From IMG/VR virus record IMGVR_UViG_3300034101_002990, positions 1 through 31,613 of that record: a DNA stretch of 31,613 bases; one strand, written 5' to 3'. The position numbers were made by a program, and so were the translations under genes. The stretch is from a virus. Shown piece after piece: positions 30,961 to 31,613 of this stretch (position 1 is its first letter; each line of letters opens with the position of its first letter). The notes below the pieces were generated by a model. The model made no database searches and was not told the origin of the DNA. It was given only the letters and a program-made list of their open reading frames with translations.

Positions 30961-31122
30961 CTAGGGGTTTGCAATATTCTTTTTTCTTACAATAGTTTTC
31001 GGAGGTTGTTTCATTCTTTCTTCTTTTTGTTTATTAAATTTTTCATACATCTTTTTAATTTTATTTTGTTTTCTAGTAATGGTGCCTGCATTTAACATTT
31101 CTGACTTTTTTAACATCCTCAT
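30961..31122 (-). CDS. Small basic protein, 53 aa
   Basis: ATG 31122 follows GAAGGATAACTT, a clear ribosome-binding site. The product begins MRMLKKSEMLNAGTITRKQN and is very Lys/Arg-rich with a helical middle (KKMYEKFNKQKEERMK) and ends VRKKNIANP, likely a nucleic-acid-binding or ribosome-associated peptide. It is too short for common gene callers. On the plus strand the same stretch gives a poor Phe-rich frame. It is the first gene of the minus-strand arm. Confidence 0.6.
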   Translation of the reverse strand: MRMLKKSEMLNAGTITRKQNKIKKMYEKFNKQKEERMKQPPKTIVRKKNIANP

Positions 31123-31181
31123 AAGTTATCCTTCATTTAATCAAGACGTACTTCGCCCATTACGGCTGTGTGATTTTGCAT

Positions 31182-31292
31182 AAAAAACAATCAAATACTT
31201 AGGCTTAGTCTTGCGACCAGTTAGAATTAACTCGCTGTCTCTCGGTCGTTACTCCGAGGCTTTGGCTATCCCTTGCGGTAAATCCTAAGTAT
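31182..31292 (-). ncRNA. Candidate structured RNA
   Basis: On the minus strand a 9-bp stem ATACTTAGG (31292-31284) / CCTAAGTAT (31203-31195) closes a multibranch loop. It encloses CUCGG/CCGAG (31241-31258), AGUUA-AUUC-UAACU (31219-31232), GGUC-GCAA-GACU (31207-31218), and a shorter helix with a second GCAA loop (31267-31280). Two GNRA-type loops occur only on the minus strand. TTGATTGTTTTTT follows the closing stem, like a terminator. It matches no tRNA, tmRNA, RNase P or intron core that I can name. The strand and function are inferred. Confidence 0.45.
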
Positions 31293-31417
31293 CCTGTGGC
31301 CGCCTTGATTTCGAGACTATTACGGGCACAGTTTATAAATTGCTTAATATGGAAAAAAAGAGTTGTCTGAGCCTATGACATGGCTTAAGAATGAGTTGTC
31401 ACATTCTTTCTTAAGTT

Positions 31418-31452
31418 ACCCGTCTGGATTATCTTGACGGGTTTCTTTTTTT
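31418..31452 (+). terminator. Rho-independent terminator near circle junction
   Basis: ACCCGTC (31418-31424) and GACGGGT (31436-31442) form a perfect 7-bp stem with an 11-base loop, followed by TTCTTTTTTT. It acts on the plus strand and stands about 87 bp before the next plus-strand terminator (31539-31572). An 8-bp repeat CTTAAGAA/TTCTTAAG (31384-31414) lies just upstream. The transcript that it ends is not identified, as no plus-strand gene is supported in 28181-31417. Confidence 0.88.
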
Positions 31453-31460
31453 CAAAAACG

Positions 31461-31478
31461 AGTGTTAATAATCACACT
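31461..31478. promoter_or_regulatory. Inverted repeat, operator candidate
   Basis: AGTGT (31461-31465) and ACACT (31474-31478) flank an AT-rich 8-base spacer. A second inverted pair, AGTCAA (31484-31489) and TTGACT (31506-31511, also 20-25), follows at the circle junction. TTGACT is a good -35 box on both strands, but neither has a convincing -10 at the right distance. The remaining sequence in 31123-31486 holds no supported gene. Confidence 0.35.
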
Positions 31479-31486
31479 AGTAAAGT

Positions 31487-31613
31487 CAAATTGAAATTAT
31501 TATTATTGACTAAAATCCTGACACTGCTTAGCGGTCTTGGCAGGGGTCCCAATACCCCTGCCATTTTTTTTTACATTGTATGAAATATTTACACTTCATT
31601 ATTTTTAAATAAA
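31487..31613. repeat. Terminal direct repeat, right copy (127 bp)
   Basis: This is an exact second copy of bases 1-127, including the second copy of the terminator (31539-31572). For annotation it should be counted only once. Genes near the two ends are neighbours on the circle: the 53-residue minus-strand gene and the structured RNA candidate lie upstream of base 1. Confidence 0.95.
31539..31572 (+). terminator. Rho-independent terminator, second copy
   Basis: This is the same 9-bp GC-rich stem and T-run as 53-86, present again because the contig end overlaps its beginning. It should be counted once in the circular genome. Confidence 0.93.

Noticed and set aside
30844-31095. Plus-strand Phe-rich frame
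   Set aside because: It starts with GTG, has no ribosome-binding site, a composition set by poly-pyrimidine DNA, and overlaps the better supported minus-strand 53-residue gene.
31137-31181. 14-codon minus-strand frame starting MQNHTAV
   Set aside because: It has no ribosome-binding site and is too short to support; it lies just after the structured RNA candidate.
31182-31320. tRNA, tmRNA, RNase P or group I intron at the structured region
   Set aside because: No T-arm signature, CCA end, or intron P7 core could be found on either strand.
1-31613. CRISPR array or insertion sequence
   Set aside because: No spaced identical repeats of CRISPR size and no transposase were seen; the only arrays are the hexanucleotide repeat and the fibre repeats.

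Overview
The window is a complete genome of a small tailed phage (podovirus type). The first 127 bases are repeated exactly as the last 127 (1-127 = 31487-31613), so the sequence closes into a circle of 31,486 bp, either a circular assembly or a terminally redundant genome. It is AT-rich. Most genes have Shine-Dalgarno sites (AAAGGAG, GAGGAG, GGGGGAG) and there are Sec and lipoprotein signal peptides, so the host is probably a Gram-negative, perhaps aquatic, proteobacterium. The host assignment is inference. No integrase, DNA polymerase, primase, helicase, RNA polymerase or tRNA gene was recognised.

Left arm, + strand (about 210-5150): small early or accessory genes in short units separated by rho-independent terminators (53-86, 1235-1270, 2486-2526). 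They include a secreted tyrosine-rich protein, an ERF single-strand annealing recombinase, two tandem helix-turn-helix proteins, a 27-residue membrane peptide, a VRR-NUC nuclease and small proteins leading to a probable small terminase subunit. A 73-bp direct repeat at 561-633 and 920-992 brackets a 286-bp accessory segment. Two pairs of an 11-bp tandem motif (GCACGGACTTT) lie just before the first genes of two units.

Late block, + strand (about 4872-28180): large terminase, portal, scaffold, major capsid protein, then a terminator and a GTG-started 1055-residue tail fibre with repeats and two C1q-like C-terminal domains. A probable fibre partner, a Dps/ferritin-like protein, a small beta-rich virion protein, a head-tail connector, a P22 gp10-like nozzle protein, four probable ejection proteins, another receptor-side structural protein and a lysis cluster (small membrane proteins, a lipoprotein, an endolysin) follow. 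Most genes overlap or abut, consistent with one long late transcript.

Right arm, - strand (31122 down to 28158): a convergent operon of small genes headed by a basic 53-residue protein and a Cro/XRE regulator. It carries conserved phage hypotheticals, a protein made almost entirely of Gly-(Tyr/Asp/Asn) repeats coded by a hexanucleotide array, an S-adenosylmethionine decarboxylase-like protein with its pyruvoyl serine, and a zinc ribbon. Four gene junctions share one sequence containing the ribosome-binding site and a TGATG stop-start overlap. Upstream is a candidate structured RNA (31182-31292, - strand) and a stretch of inverted repeats and terminators around the circle junction.

The most interesting points are the phage SAM decarboxylase, the phage ferritin with a full ferroxidase motif, the hexanucleotide Gly-rich gene, the repeated gene-junction cassette, the 73-bp repeat bracketing accessory genes, and the candidate structured RNA.
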